Shown here one piece after another: positions 16,668-26,112 of a DNA stretch of 64,000 nt (its first letter is position 1; each line of letters begins with the position of its first letter). Source of the DNA: Azohydromonas aeria. GTDB lineage: Bacteria > Pseudomonadota > Gammaproteobacteria > Burkholderiales > Burkholderiaceae_C. Both the position numbers and the translations under genes were made by a program. The notes below the pieces were generated by a model, which worked only from the letters and a program-made list of their open reading frames with translations, did not search any database and was not told where the DNA came from. Where the stretch lies: NCBI RefSeq assembly GCF_009760915.1, contig NZ_VIDQ01000005.1:62001-126000 (forward strand), written 5' to 3'.

Positions 16668-18191
16668 ATGGGTGCCTCCGACCTGCTCCACAACGTTACC
16701 GCCGCCACCGTCGGCCACTGGATCGGCGGCCGCGCCGTCACCGAGGGCGCGCGCAGCCAGGACGTGTTCAACCCCGCCACCGGAGAGACGGCGCGCCAGG
16801 TGCTGCTCGGCGGCGCGGCCGAGGTCGCCGCCGCCGTGGCCGCGGCCCAGGCCGCCGCCCCCGCCTGGGCCGACACGCCCCCGCTGCGCCGCGCGCGCAT
16901 CCTCAACAAATTCTTGGCGCTGATGAACGAGCACCGCGACACGCTGGCGGCGCTGATCACGGCCGAGCACGGCAAGGTGTTCAGCGACGCGCAGGGCGAG
17001 GTCACGCGCGGCATTGAGATCATCGAGTTCGCCTGCGGCATCCCGCAACTGCTCAAGGGCGACTTCGGCGACCAGGTCTCCACCGGCATCGACAACTGGA
17101 CGCTGCGCCAGCCGCTGGGCGTGGTCGCCGGCATCACCCCGTTCAACTTCCCGTGCATGGTGCCGTGCTGGATGTTCCCGGTGGCGCTGGCCTGCGGCAA
17201 CCCGTTCATCCTCAAGCCCAGCGAGCGCGACCCCTCGCCTTCCCTCTTCATGGCCGACCTGCTGCGCCAGGCGGGCCTGCCCGACGGCGTCTTCAACGTC
17301 GTGCAGGGCGGCAAGGAGGCGGTCGATGCCCTGCTGGAGCATCCGGACGTCAAGGCCGTGAGCTTCGTCGGCAGCACGCCCATCGCGCACTACATCTATG
17401 AGACGGGCGCGCGCCACGGCAAGCGCATGCAGGCGCTGGGCGGCGCCAAGAACCACCTGGTGGTCATGCCCGACGCCGACCTGGAGCAGGCCGTGGACGC
17501 GCTCATCGGCGCGGCCTACGGCTCCGCCGGCGAGCGCTGCATGGCGATCTCGGTGGCGGTGCTGGTGGGCGACGTGGCCGACAGGATCGTGCCGAAGCTG
17601 GCCGAGCGCGCGAAGGCGCTGAAAGTGAAGAACGGCATGGAGCCCGATGCCGAGATGGGCCCCATCGTCACGCGCGCCGCGCTGGAGCGCATCGAGGGCT
17701 ACATCGCCACGGGCGTCGAGGAGGGCGCGGCGCTGGTGGTTGACGGTCGCAACTACAGCGTGCCCGGGCACGAGGCCGGCTTCTTCACCGGCGGCACGCT
17801 CTTCGACCACGTCACGCCGGAAATGCGCATCTACAGGGAGGAAATCTTCGGCCCAGTGCTGGCCTGCGTGCGGGTGCCGGACTTCGCCGCCGCCGTCGAC
17901 CTCGTCAACGCGCACGAGTTCGGCAACGGCGTGGCCTGCTTCACCAGCGACGGCCACGTGGCGCGCGAGTTCGGCCGCCGCGTCGAGGTGGGCATGGTCG
18001 GCATCAACGTGCCCATTCCCGTGCCCATGGCCTGGCAGGGCTTCGGCGGCTGGAAGAAGAGCCTGTTTGGCGACATGCACGCCTACGGCGAGGAAGGCGT
18101 GCGCTTCTACACGCGCCAGAAGTCGATCATGCAGCGCTGGCCGGCGAGCATCGGCAAAGGCGCGGAGTTCGCGATGCCGACCTCGAAGTGA
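16668..18191 (+). CDS. mmsA: CoA-acylating methylmalonate-semialdehyde dehydrogenase
   Basis: 507 aa, aldehyde dehydrogenase superfamily. Catalytic Cys291 lies in [10 protein letters not shown]. The position of the usual general-base glutamate reads ALGGAKNH instead of ELGGK, which is characteristic of the CoA-acylating MmsA group. Other typical stretches are [15 protein letters not shown] and [12 protein letters not shown]. It oxidises malonate/methylmalonate semialdehyde to acetyl- or propionyl-CoA in valine, beta-alanine or inositol breakdown. No partner genes are adjacent (the next gene is DUF29), so the pathway cannot be fixed from context. Confidence 0.92.
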   Translation: MGASDLLHNVTAATVGHWIGGRAVTEGARSQDVFNPATGETARQVLLGGAAEVAAAVAAAQAAAPAWADTPPLRRARILNKFLALMNEHRDTLAALITAEHGKVFSDAQGEVTRGIEIIEFACGIPQLLKGDFGDQVSTGIDNWTLRQPLGVVAGITPFNFPCMVPCWMFPVALACGNPFILKPSERDPSPSLFMADLLRQAGLPDGVFNVVQGGKEAVDALLEHPDVKAVSFVGSTPIAHYIYETGARHGKRMQALGGAKNHLVVMPDADLEQAVDALIGAAYGSAGERCMAISVAVLVGDVADRIVPKLAERAKALKVKNGMEPDAEMGPIVTRAALERIEGYIATGVEEGAALVVDGRNYSVPGHEAGFFTGGTLFDHVTPEMRIYREEIFGPVLACVRVPDFAAAVDLVNAHEFGNGVACFTSDGHVAREFGRRVEVGMVGINVPIPVPMAWQGFGGWKKSLFGDMHAYGEEGVRFYTRQKSIMQRWPASIGKGAEFAMPTSK

Positions 18192-18234
18192 GGCGCGCCG
18201 CAGCGCGATAAGCCACAACCTGGATGCCCAGGCC

Positions 18235-18666
18235 ATGCACACCTACGAGCAGGACGTTCATGCCTGGGCCTTCGAACAGGCGCGCCTGCTACGCGAGGGC
18301 CGCTTCGAGTCGTTGGACGTGGAGCACATCGCCGACGAAATCGAAGCCGTGGGTCGGAGCGAGCAGCGCCACGTGGGCAATGCCTTGGCGGTGCTGCTGG
18401 CGCATCTCCTGAAATGGCAGTTCCAGCCCAAGCGTCGGGGTGCCAGCTGGGAAAAGACGATCAAGGCGCAGCGCAAGGAGATCGGCTATGCACTGGACGA
18501 ATCGCCCAGCTTGCGCCCGAAGCTGCAGGAGCCACGCTGGCTCGACATGGTGTGGGCCCGCGGCGTGGCGCAGGCCGTGAACGAGACCGGGCTGGACTGC
18601 TTTCCCGAGCAGTGTCCGTGGGTGGTCGAGGACGAGGTGCTGGCGGACGGCTGGCTGCCGGGCTGA
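18235..18666 (+). CDS. DUF29 family protein
   Basis: 143 aa. The pattern YEQDVHAWAFEQARLLREGR, VEHIADEIEAVGRSEQR, then LLAHLLKWQFQP and SWEKTIKAQRKEI is that of DUF29, a small helical family frequent in Proteobacteria and Cyanobacteria and of unknown function. The start ATG 18235 gives the typical N-terminus; an overlapping ATG at 18224 is in another frame. A clear terminator follows at 18687. Confidence 0.85.
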   Translation: MHTYEQDVHAWAFEQARLLREGRFESLDVEHIADEIEAVGRSEQRHVGNALAVLLAHLLKWQFQPKRRGASWEKTIKAQRKEIGYALDESPSLRPKLQEPRWLDMVWARGVAQAVNETGLDCFPEQCPWVVEDEVLADGWLPG

Positions 18667-18686
18667 CTTCTCCTGCCCTGTTGAAG

Positions 18687-18709
18687 AAGGCGGCCCCGGC
18701 CGCCTTTTT
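18687..18709 (+). terminator. rho-independent terminator after DUF29 gene
   Basis: AAGGCGGCC CC GGCCGCCTT followed by TTT: a 9-bp perfect stem with T tract, 20 nt after the DUF29 stop and just before the convergent SbcC-like gene. The A-stem/T-stem also allows some function in the other direction. Confidence 0.8.
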
Positions 18710-18731
18710 CAATTTCAATGGCCGGCGGCCT

Positions 18732-21404
18732 TCACCGCGCCTGCCGCAGCGCCTCGATGCTGCGCGCCGCCACCCCCAAATCCCGCCACGCCTCCGGGTG
18801 GCAGCTGAAGACCAGGATCTGGTGCCGCGTCGCCGCGTCGAACAGGATGCGCTTCATGGCCGCCAGGCGCAGCGCGTCGCTGTGCACCAGCGCGTCGTCG
18901 AGCAGGATCAGCGTCGGCCGCCCCGCCTCCTGCAGCAGGTCGGCGTAGGCCAGGCGGCTGATCAGCCCCATCTGCTCGCGCGCGCCGAAGCTCAGCTGCT
19001 CGAAGGCGCCGCTGCCCTCGCCGTCCACGCTTGAGCCGTCGCCGCGCCTGAGCGGCCCGGGCATCAGCGTCTCGTCGAGCTCCACCCGCGCCTGCGGAAA
19101 CAGCAGCCCCAGGTAGCGGTTGAGGTGCTTCTGCAGCGGCGCCTGCAGCCGCTGCGTCAGCGCCCGGCGCTTCTCGTTGAGCAGGTTCAGCAGCAGGTCC
19201 AGCGCCTGGGCGCGGCGCTGCAGCTCGGCCACGCGGCGCTGCGCACGCTCCAGCGCGGCGAGCTGCGCGGCGAGCTGGTCCTCCAGCCCCTGCGCGCCGG
19301 CCTCGTCGAGCCGGATGCGCAGCGCCTCGCGCTCGCCGCGGCGCGCCTGGTAGGCCTGCAGCGCCACGTCGGCGCTGCGCGTCAGGCGCAGCACGTCCTG
19401 CTGCAGCAGCTCCGGCCGCTCGGCCGCGATCTCGGCCTGGCGCGCGCGCAGCAGCGTTTCCAACTCCTCGCGCCGGCGCAGCAGCGCCACGCGCTCGGCT
19501 TCAGCCCGCTCCAGCGCCAGGCGTTGTTCCGGCGACTCCAGCACGGCTTTCAGCGCGTCGCGCTCGCGCTGCGCGTGCTGCGCCGCGGCCTGCGCCTGCG
19601 CCAGCGCGGACTCGGCGTGCTGTGCCGCCGCCTGCGCCTGCTCGGCCTGTTGATGGGCCGCCTTCACGGCCTGCTCGGCCTGCGCGGGCGCGGGCACGTC
19701 CGCGCCGGCATCGGCGTCCGGCAGCGCAGCGACCTGTTCCTGCAGCGCCGCGGCGCGGGCGCGCACTTCGTCGGCCTGCCCTTGCAACGCCGGCACGCCC
19801 TGCGGCGCGAGCTGCGCCAGCAGCGCCTGGCGGGTGTCGATCTGCGCAGCCAGCACGCGCTGGCGCTCGTGGCGCGCCTCGGCCTCGGCCAGCGAGCCCA
19901 CGCCGAGTCGGCGCTGCAGCGCCTGCAGCGCGGCGGCGGCGGCGTCGAGCTGGGCCGCGAGCTTGTGCAGGTCGGCGCCGCCCGGTGTGACGGTGAGCTG
20001 GCCCATCCCCGGCAGCTCCAGCACCGCCGGCTGCAGCAGCAGCCGCCCGCCCTTGCCGTCCAGCACCTCGCCATCCAGGCGCGGCGAAGCGCCGGCATCG
20101 CCCTCGACGTGAAGATTCCAGCGCAGCTGCGTGGCCGCGGCTTCGCGCCGCAGCTCCAGCTCGCGCAGCCGCTGCTCCTGCGCGCGCAGCTCCTTGAGCT
20201 GCGCCGCGTCCAGCGCCGAGTGCCGCGCCTCCTCGCGCAGCCGCGCCAGCTCGGTGCCGTGCGCCTGCGCCTCGGCCAGCGCCGCCTGCAGGGCCTGCGC
20301 GCGTTGCGCCGCGTCCGTGAACTCGCGCTGCAGCGAGTCGAGCCACTGCCGCTCGCGCGCGCGCTCCAGCAGCGCCTGGGCGCCGACGTGCGCCTGGCGC
20401 GCGTCCTGCGCCCGCTGCCGCGCCGGCGCCAGCCGCGCCTGCGCCTCCTCCTGCGAGCGCAGCGCCGCAGCCAGCGCCGCCTCGCGCTGGGCCAGCAGCC
20501 GCTGCTGCTGCGCGTGGCCGTCGAGCTGCTGCTGCAGCAGGTCGATCTGCCGCTGCAGCGGCCCGAGCTGCTCGCGCTGCGCCTGCAGCTGCCCGGCGGC
20601 GGCCTGCAGGGCGTCGAGCCGCTGCTGCGCCGCCTGGCGCTGCTGCTGCATCGGCTCCCAGGGCCGCTCGGCCTCGTCCAGCGCGATCTCGGCCTGCACC
20701 TGGCCGAGCCGGTCCACCTGCTCGCGGTACTGCGCCAGGCGCTGGCGCGTCTCCGTCAGTTCCGACTGCAGTTGCTCCCGCAACTGCAGCGCCTCCAGCA
20801 GCGCGCCGCGCGGCTCGCCCTTCTTCTCGGTCAGCAGCGCGTTGCGCTCCTCGCGCACGCGTGCCAGCACGTCGTCGCCGGCGGTGCTGGCGACCTCGCC
20901 CAGTGAACCCTGCAGCGCGGTGCGCAGGTGGTCGGTGGCGTGCAGCACCTCGTCGCGGATCTGGTGGCTGCTGCCCTGCTCGATCCACAGCAGCCCCGGG
21001 ATGCCCCAGTGCTCCGGCTTGCTCTCGCCGCGCTGCGCCAGCTGGAAGCCCAGCAGCTCGCACAGCCGCCCTTCGGCGTCGTCGTTCTCCAGCGCCGTGT
21101 CGTCCACCTGCAGCCGGCAGCGCTTGCGCTGGAGGAACTGCTTGTGGAGCCGCCAGCGGCTGCCGCCGGTTTCGAACTCCAGCTCGACGCTGGGGCTGGC
21201 GCCGCCGTCACCCCAGGGTTGCAGCTCCTTGACGCTGCTGGAGCGGTAGCGCTCGAAGAAGGCGGCGCGGATGGCGCGCACGATGGTGCTCTTGCCCGAC
21301 TCGTTGGGCCCGGTGAACAGGTTCAGCCCCGGTTCCAGCCCGGAAAGCTCCAGCGGCTGGCGGAACTGTTTGAACTGCTCGATGCGCAGGCGTTGCAGCT
21401 TCAT
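18732..21404 (-). CDS. SbcC/Rad50-like AAA ATPase
   Basis: 890 aa. Walker A GPNESGKST (32-40) near the N-terminus (LRIEQFKQFRQPLELSG before it). A long Ala/Gln/Arg/Glu-rich coiled coil occupies about residues 180-780, and the C-terminus has an ABC signature (LSFGAREQMGL) and Walker B LILLDDALVHSD. This is the SMC/Rad50 architecture; a central CxxC zinc hook is not apparent. It overlaps the SbcD-like nuclease gene by ATGA. Expected role: ATP-gated partner of the nuclease in processing DNA ends. Shorter than E. coli SbcC (about 1050 aa), so probably a paralogous group (YhaN-like) rather than SbcC itself. Confidence 0.85.
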   Translation of the reverse strand: MKLQRLRIEQFKQFRQPLELSGLEPGLNLFTGPNESGKSTIVRAIRAAFFERYRSSSVKELQPWGDGGASPSVELEFETGGSRWRLHKQFLQRKRCRLQVDDTALENDDAEGRLCELLGFQLAQRGESKPEHWGIPGLLWIEQGSSHQIRDEVLHATDHLRTALQGSLGEVASTAGDDVLARVREERNALLTEKKGEPRGALLEALQLREQLQSELTETRQRLAQYREQVDRLGQVQAEIALDEAERPWEPMQQQRQAAQQRLDALQAAAGQLQAQREQLGPLQRQIDLLQQQLDGHAQQQRLLAQREAALAAALRSQEEAQARLAPARQRAQDARQAHVGAQALLERARERQWLDSLQREFTDAAQRAQALQAALAEAQAHGTELARLREEARHSALDAAQLKELRAQEQRLRELELRREAAATQLRWNLHVEGDAGASPRLDGEVLDGKGGRLLLQPAVLELPGMGQLTVTPGGADLHKLAAQLDAAAAALQALQRRLGVGSLAEAEARHERQRVLAAQIDTRQALLAQLAPQGVPALQGQADEVRARAAALQEQVAALPDADAGADVPAPAQAEQAVKAAHQQAEQAQAAAQHAESALAQAQAAAQHAQRERDALKAVLESPEQRLALERAEAERVALLRRREELETLLRARQAEIAAERPELLQQDVLRLTRSADVALQAYQARRGEREALRIRLDEAGAQGLEDQLAAQLAALERAQRRVAELQRRAQALDLLLNLLNEKRRALTQRLQAPLQKHLNRYLGLLFPQARVELDETLMPGPLRRGDGSSVDGEGSGAFEQLSFGAREQMGLISRLAYADLLQEAGRPTLILLDDALVHSDALRLAAMKRILFDAATRHQILVFSCHPEAWRDLGVAARSIEALRQAR

Positions 21405-22528
21405 GCGGACTTCCCCTCAGCGGCCGGCGCCTGGCGCTCGCGCAGCAGCCCGGCCAGCACCGACAGCGCCTCGCGCGCGACCTCGTCGCCCTCCTGGCGC
21501 GCGCGCAGCGCGCCCAGCACCTCGCCCAGGTAGCCATCGGCGCGCAGCGACTCGACGTCGGCCTCGGTGGGTGCCAGCTGCAGCGCCTCCTGGTCGAGCT
21601 GCAGGCTGCGCAGCCGCCCCGCGGCCTGGCCCAGCAGCGCCTGCAGCCGCTGGTGCGAGGCCAGGTCTAGCCGGCCCGAGAGCGTGAGCGCCAGCACGTC
21701 CGATGCGCCCAGCGCCACGAGCCGCTCGCCCAACTGCTCCACGTCGCCCGGCAGCGACAGCGTTTCACCGTGCTCATGCCAGCGGTGCAGCGCCACGGCA
21801 TGCGGCGTGACCTCGGGCAGCGCGCCCGGCGCCGCGATGGCGACCTCCAGCACGTGTCCCGGGGCATTGCCCTTGAAACGGTCGGGCTCCGGCGTGCCGC
21901 TGTACCAGGTGCGCTCGTCAATGGGCTTCATGCCGTGCCAGTCGCCCAGCGCCAGGTAGTCCAGCCGCGCCCGGCGCGCGCGGTCCGGCGCGATCGGGTT
22001 GGCCGAATCGACCTCCTCGGCCAGCAGCCCCTGCACGCTGCCGTGCGCCAGGCCCACGCGCACCAGGCCGGGCGGCGTCTCCAGCGTGTCGAAGGGCTCG
22101 GTCAGGTCGGTGTGCGTGTGGCGCTGCGTCAGCGGCGCGCCCAGCACCGCCAGGCCGATGCCGGCGAAGGCGCGCACGCCGCCCGTCTCGAACAGGTGCA
22201 CGTTGGGCGGGATGCAGTTGAAACGCCGGGCGCGCGTCCACACGCTCTCGGCCAGCGCAGCGTCGTGGTTGCCCGGGATCAGCACCCAGGGCCCGTCGAA
22301 GGCGGCCAGCGCGTTGAAGAGGCGGCGCAGCGTGCGCTCGGACACCGTCTGGGCGTCGAACACGTCGCCGGCCACCAGCACCGCGTCCACGCGGCGCTCG
22401 CGCGCCAGCGCGGCGATGCGCTCCACGGCCAGGAAGCGCGCCTCGGCCAGCGGGATGGCGTCCTCGGGCGCGAAGCGGCCGTACTGGCGGCCGATCTGCC
22501 AGTCGGCGGTGTGCAGGAATCGGGTCAT
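21401..22528 (-). CDS. SbcD/YhaO-like DNA repair metallophosphoesterase
   Basis: 375 aa. Mre11/SbcD calcineurin-like phosphoesterase motifs in order: HTADWQIG at the N-terminus, AGDVFD, GNHD, then GLAHGS and GDWHG. The C-terminal part (capping region) is less conserved. Mn-dependent nuclease partner of the ATPase encoded just downstream. The start at 22528 puts the first metal-binding motif at residues 6-10, as usual; the long open frame upstream is antisense to the WYL gene region and is not used. Confidence 0.87.
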   Translation of the reverse strand: MTRFLHTADWQIGRQYGRFAPEDAIPLAEARFLAVERIAALARERRVDAVLVAGDVFDAQTVSERTLRRLFNALAAFDGPWVLIPGNHDAALAESVWTRARRFNCIPPNVHLFETGGVRAFAGIGLAVLGAPLTQRHTHTDLTEPFDTLETPPGLVRVGLAHGSVQGLLAEEVDSANPIAPDRARRARLDYLALGDWHGMKPIDERTWYSGTPEPDRFKGNAPGHVLEVAIAAPGALPEVTPHAVALHRWHEHGETLSLPGDVEQLGERLVALGASDVLALTLSGRLDLASHQRLQALLGQAAGRLRSLQLDQEALQLAPTEADVESLRADGYLGEVLGALRARQEGDEVAREALSVLAGLLRERQAPAAEGKSA

Positions 22529-22584
22529 GTCAGGGGGTACTTCGAAGTGCGCGAAGGCGCGGCGCGCCGCAAGAGGCTGGATTG

Positions 22585-23604
22585 TCAGGCGCCCGCGTAC
22601 TGCCCGGCCGCGTCCTTGAGCCGCTGCGCCACCAGCGCGGCGAGGCTGGCGGGCTTGAGCACGCGCACCTGCTCGCCGTGGCGCAGCACGTCCATGGCCA
22701 GCTCGGTGGCCTCGGCATAGGGCAGCCTGAGCGTGAGCGCGCCGTCGCTCTCCAGCACCGACTCCTGCGCCGGGTGCCACTGCTCGTGCGCCACCCACTG
22801 CGCGGCTTCGGGCGTGAAGCGCAGCACCGCCCACTGCAGCCGGCCGTTGCCGGCGCCGCCGGCGAAGATGCCGTAGCCCGCGTCGAGCTCGGACTCCACG
22901 GTGCGCAGCCCCACGTCGCGCGCGCGCTGCTCCAGCGCCACGACCGTGCGCACGGCGTCCAGCGCGAAGCGGCGCAGCCCCTCGCTGGCGTGGCACCAGC
23001 CGTCGAGGTACCAGGTGTTGCGGTAGTGCACCAGGCGCTGCGGCGAGACCACGCGCTCGGTCTGCTCCTGGCGGCTGCGCACGAAGTAGGTCATGCGCAC
23101 GCGCTGGCGCCGCGTCAGCGCGCTGCCGATGAGCTCGAAGTGCCGCGGCACCACCGGGCGGCGCGCCGGGTGCGCGATCTTCACGCGCCGCATCAGCTCG
23201 CGCGCCTCGCCCTCGCAGGTGCCCAGCATGCCGTGCAGCCGCTCCAGCAGCGGCTGCAGGTGGCGCGCCAGCACGCCGCCCTCGTCCAGGCCCTGGATGA
23301 GCTGGTGCATGGTCAGCAGCGCGTGGATCTCGCTCTCGCTGAACCACAGCCCGGGCAGCTCGTGCGCGGCGGCGCCGGCCTCGGCGCGCACGCCGTCGGC
23401 CGCCGCGGCGAAGCGGTAGCCGTTGCTCAGCCGGTCATAGACGATGGGCGCGTTCATGCGCGAGCGCAGGTACTCCAGGTCGCGCTTGAGCGTGGCGCGC
23501 GAGACGCCCAGCTCGGCCATCAGCTCCGTGAAGCTTACGCAGCTGCCGTTGGCGCGGCTGCGGATGAGCATCTCGATCCTGTAGAAGCGTTCGGTACGGT
23601 CCAC
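22585..23604 (-). CDS. WYL-domain transcriptional regulator (YafY type)
   Basis: 339 aa. N-terminal winged helix (RTERFYRIEMLIRSR, then VSRATLKRDLEYL), a central WYL domain (RVRMTYFVRSR, VVSPQRLVHYRNTWYLDGW) and a C-terminal WCX extension. Such regulators sense nucleic-acid or nucleotide ligands and often control DNA-damage or defence genes. The GTG start at 23604 has GGAGG upstream; the frame is open to 23682 but without similarity. It is followed by the SbcD/SbcC-like pair (57 nt to the SbcD start), which it may control, and is divergent from the gene at 23821. Confidence 0.85.
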   Translation of the reverse strand: MDRTERFYRIEMLIRSRANGSCVSFTELMAELGVSRATLKRDLEYLRSRMNAPIVYDRLSNGYRFAAAADGVRAEAGAAAHELPGLWFSESEIHALLTMHQLIQGLDEGGVLARHLQPLLERLHGMLGTCEGEARELMRRVKIAHPARRPVVPRHFELIGSALTRRQRVRMTYFVRSRQEQTERVVSPQRLVHYRNTWYLDGWCHASEGLRRFALDAVRTVVALEQRARDVGLRTVESELDAGYGIFAGGAGNGRLQWAVLRFTPEAAQWVAHEQWHPAQESVLESDGALTLRLPYAEATELAMDVLRHGEQVRVLKPASLAALVAQRLKDAAGQYAGA

Positions 23605-23773
23605 GCCTTCCTCCCCGGGGGCCTTTTTGGTCCGGATCGTAACAACGGCCCCCGCGCCGGAAGCTGACAGCCGCGGCCCCAACCGCCGCCGCGCCCTGCC
23701 CGCGCGGCACCCGCCACCGCTGTTCCCAGGGCTTTATCCACAGGCTCACGTGGTGAGCCCCGACAAAGGCATA

Positions 23774-23789
23774 CTGTACGAATCCACAG
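23774..23789. promoter_or_regulatory. LexA (SOS) box-like site
   Basis: CTGT ACGAATCC ACAG fits the CTGT-N8-ACAG LexA core, preceded by TA as in strong sites. It ends 31 nt before the start at 23821, a normal operator position. An inverted repeat GGCTCAC GTG GTGAGCC (23743-23759) lies just upstream and could be a second operator, for instance for the WYL regulator. Confidence 0.45.
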
Positions 23790-23820
23790 GTTGCAGACAG
23801 CGTTATCCAGGAGCCGCGAC

Positions 23821-24906
23821 ATGACCACCCAGGGGAGGCTTGAATTCGACATGCCGGTGCAGGACCCGGTGGGTTTCGACATCGGCTGGGAGCACGCGCG
23901 CCACGCCCTGGCGCCGCCGCCGGCCTTCCTGGGCCCGGACAGCGCGCTGCGCCAGGGCTGGGAGGCGGGCCAGGCGCGCTGCGCCAAGCGCACGCGCGCG
24001 GCCACGCCCTCGGTGCGCGAGTGGCTGCGGCTGCGGCTGCGGGCCTGGGGAGAGGGGCGCGAGTTCGAGGCGACGCAGGTCACGCCGGCCTTCCTGCGCC
24101 AGATCGAGGTCGGCCACTGCCCCGTCACGCGCGAGCCGCTGACGCAGGGCCTGGACCAGCCCGGCGACGCCTGCGTGGACCGCGTCTTCGACGCCGCCGG
24201 CTATGCCGCGGGCAACCTGGCGGTGCTGAGCGCCGGCGCCAGCCAGGCCAAGGCCGGTCGCGACCTCGAGGGCGTGCGCGCGCAGCTGCAGCGCATGGCG
24301 CGCGGCGGCCTGGCCACGCTCGACGGGCTGAGCGCCGCGCAGTGGGAGCGCGTGGGCACGCTGGTGTCCTTCGTGACTCGGCTGCCGCACGAGGAGGCGG
24401 CCAAGCTGCCGCTGCACGTGCTGCCACCGCCGCGGCTGCGGCTGCTCAACCCGGTGCAGGGCCTGCAGTCGCTGCTGACGCTGCAGCTGGCGCATCCGCA
24501 GTGGTCGCTCCGGCTCGCGCGCATCGAGGCGCTGTTCGAGGCCATGGGCCTGCGCCAGGACTACAACCTGTTCATCCACACCCTGATCCCGCGCGTGATC
24601 GCCGCCGGCGTGCGCGACGACGCGCTGCGCCTGCGCTGGGCGCTGGAGGATGCGTGGTCGCACGAAGCGCTGAACCGCCGCTGGCAGCGCCTGGCGCTGC
24701 GCCTGGATGCCGACGCGAGCGAGACGCTGGTCGGGCGCATGGTGGCGCGCGGCCTGGCGCCGCAGGGCGTGCAGGCGCAGGCCGGCGAGCCGGCCACCGA
24801 GGGCTGGGCGCTGGAGCGCCGCGGCAAGGCCGCGGCGCCGGTGCGCGGCGGTGGCGGTGGCGGTGCCCGGCGTGCGCCGCAGCCGCGCGTGGCCGGCCGC
24901 GCCTGA
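23821..24906 (+). CDS. unknown protein with degenerate HNH-like segment
   Basis: 361 aa, soluble, no signal peptide. I do not recognise the family. Residues 98-140 resemble an HNH-type fold: Cys100 in GHCPVTREPL, then VDRVFDAAGYAAGN and LAVLS, which recalls the VDR-GY-xGN pattern of HNH nucleases. The usual HNH histidines and zinc cysteines are not all present. The C-terminal 60 residues are rich in G, A and R and probably disordered. ATG 23821 has CAGGAG upstream. The LexA-like box and SbcCD-like neighbours hint at a DNA-damage role; this is inference. Confidence 0.6.
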   Translation: MTTQGRLEFDMPVQDPVGFDIGWEHARHALAPPPAFLGPDSALRQGWEAGQARCAKRTRAATPSVREWLRLRLRAWGEGREFEATQVTPAFLRQIEVGHCPVTREPLTQGLDQPGDACVDRVFDAAGYAAGNLAVLSAGASQAKAGRDLEGVRAQLQRMARGGLATLDGLSAAQWERVGTLVSFVTRLPHEEAAKLPLHVLPPPRLRLLNPVQGLQSLLTLQLAHPQWSLRLARIEALFEAMGLRQDYNLFIHTLIPRVIAAGVRDDALRLRWALEDAWSHEALNRRWQRLALRLDADASETLVGRMVARGLAPQGVQAQAGEPATEGWALERRGKAAAPVRGGGGGGARRAPQPRVAGRA

Positions 24907-25048
24907 GGCGGCAGCGGACGCGGGCGGCGCCGGCGCGCCTGACACGAAGCCGCCACGATTTCCCGGCTCGTGCCGCGCACAGTGCGCGGCGAGGAGTGGG
25001 CCAGGCGCGGTTGTTCGAGGGCTTGAAGCGGCTGGCCGAAGCACAGAC

Positions 25049-25765
25049 ATGGACCAGCACCGCAGCCAGCCCGACGACACGCCCCAGGAAAATACACGCA
25101 CCGACGACGTCGAGGCACGCCGGCGCCTGCTGCGCCGCAGCCTTGGGCTCGCCGCGCCGGTGGCGCTGACGCTCGCCAGCGCGCCGGTCGCGGCGGGGGT
25201 GTGCAGGTCGGCCTCGGCCTTCGTCTCCGTCAATGCGCACTTGAGCCGGCAGCCGCAGGACACGGCAACCTGCCTGGGCGACCCTCCCGATGCCTGGGCT
25301 CGCCAGATCTCCAGCGGGTCTTACAGCTCCCTGGTCACCGCCACGTTCCAGGAAAAGCTGGGCGGCCTGCTGACCAGTCCCACGCGATTCAATATCGTCA
25401 ATATCTACAAGGTGACGCAAAACAACAGGGTATTGGTGTCGAATCCGTCTGAATTGGCGAATGCAACGCGCAATTTCCAGATCCAGACCGAATACACAGC
25501 CAATCCCCGCACCGACGCCAGCAAGGTCACCCTGCTGGAAGTGCTCCTGAAGCAACCCTGGACCGTGGAGGCGTACATCGCCGCCGCCTGGCTCAACGCC
25601 ACCTACAACCCGTCGGCGGTGGCCGTCCATCCCTTCAACAGCCCCGCCGCCATCAAGGACGTCTGGGCCAATATTCGCAACAACGTCGGCGAATACCGGC
25701 CCACGCAGGAAACCATTCTCGACAGCCGGAAAACGCTCGACTGGCTGGCGACCTCCTGGAAATGA
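25049..25765 (+). CDS. secreted protein of the HPr-rel-A cluster
   Basis: 238 aa. An unusually long hydrophilic N-terminus is followed by RRRLLRRSLGLAAPVALT, a twin-arginine-like signal segment, and ASAPVAAG as cleavage region. The mature part has Cys52 and Cys75 in CLGDPPDAW, which recalls the C-x-SPGYW motif of some secreted proteins. AAAWLNATYN at 178-187 recalls their AALLNA motif. Function unknown. It is the first gene of a coupled set with a PqqD-like protein, an HprK-related kinase and a nucleotidyltransferase (ATGA overlap at 25762), so it may be their target. The Shine-Dalgarno is weak. Confidence 0.65.
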   Translation: MDQHRSQPDDTPQENTRTDDVEARRRLLRRSLGLAAPVALTLASAPVAAGVCRSASAFVSVNAHLSRQPQDTATCLGDPPDAWARQISSGSYSSLVTATFQEKLGGLLTSPTRFNIVNIYKVTQNNRVLVSNPSELANATRNFQIQTEYTANPRTDASKVTLLEVLLKQPWTVEAYIAAAWLNATYNPSAVAVHPFNSPAAIKDVWANIRNNVGEYRPTQETILDSRKTLDWLATSWK

Positions 25766-26112
25766 GCGGCGCAACGGCAGCCGCCGTCCCGCTTTCCGAA
25801 TCGAAGCGGCCCGGCAACCCGCCGCTGCGCTATGCCGTGCCTGCGGCGGCCCTGCGCTGGCGCTGCTGGGACGGGGAGATGGCCGTTTTCGACACCTGGA
25901 CGGGCAGCACGCACTGGCTGTCCCACGCGGCCGCCGAGGTGCTGCGGGCGCTGCTGGAGCAGCCCGAGGCGCTGGACGCGGTGCGGCTGACGCAGGCACT
26001 GCTGCCCGGCGACGACGGTGCCGCGCCGCTGGACGAGGACGTTCACGCGCTGCAGTCCGTGCTCCAGGGCCTGGTCCGGCTGGGGCTGGTGCACGAGGAC
26101 GCCGCGCCATGA
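25762..26112 (+). CDS. PqqD-like protein of the HPr-rel-A system
   Basis: 116 aa. PqqD-like winged-helix pattern: LRWRCWDGEMAVFDTWTG, then THWLSHAAAEVLRALLEQPE and LVRLGLVHED. PqqD proteins bind and present peptides to modifying enzymes. Here no radical-SAM enzyme or short precursor is nearby; instead the gene overlaps an HprK-related kinase by ATGA. This matches the PqqD subgroup defined by co-occurrence with HprK-related kinase A. The substrate it presents is not known. Confidence 0.78.
   Translation: MSGATAAAVPLSESKRPGNPPLRYAVPAAALRWRCWDGEMAVFDTWTGSTHWLSHAAAEVLRALLEQPEALDAVRLTQALLPGDDGAAPLDEDVHALQSVLQGLVRLGLVHEDAAP

Noticed and set aside
18732..21404. Forward-strand 593-codon frame across the SbcC-like gene
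   Set aside because: Antisense of the Gln/Arg/Ala-rich coiled-coil; produces an artificial Leu/Arg/Gln-rich translation.
23734..23742. Perfect DnaA box TTATCCACA
   Set aside because: A single copy in a promoter region, with no box cluster, no AT-rich unwinding region and no dnaA/dnaN neighbours, so not an origin.
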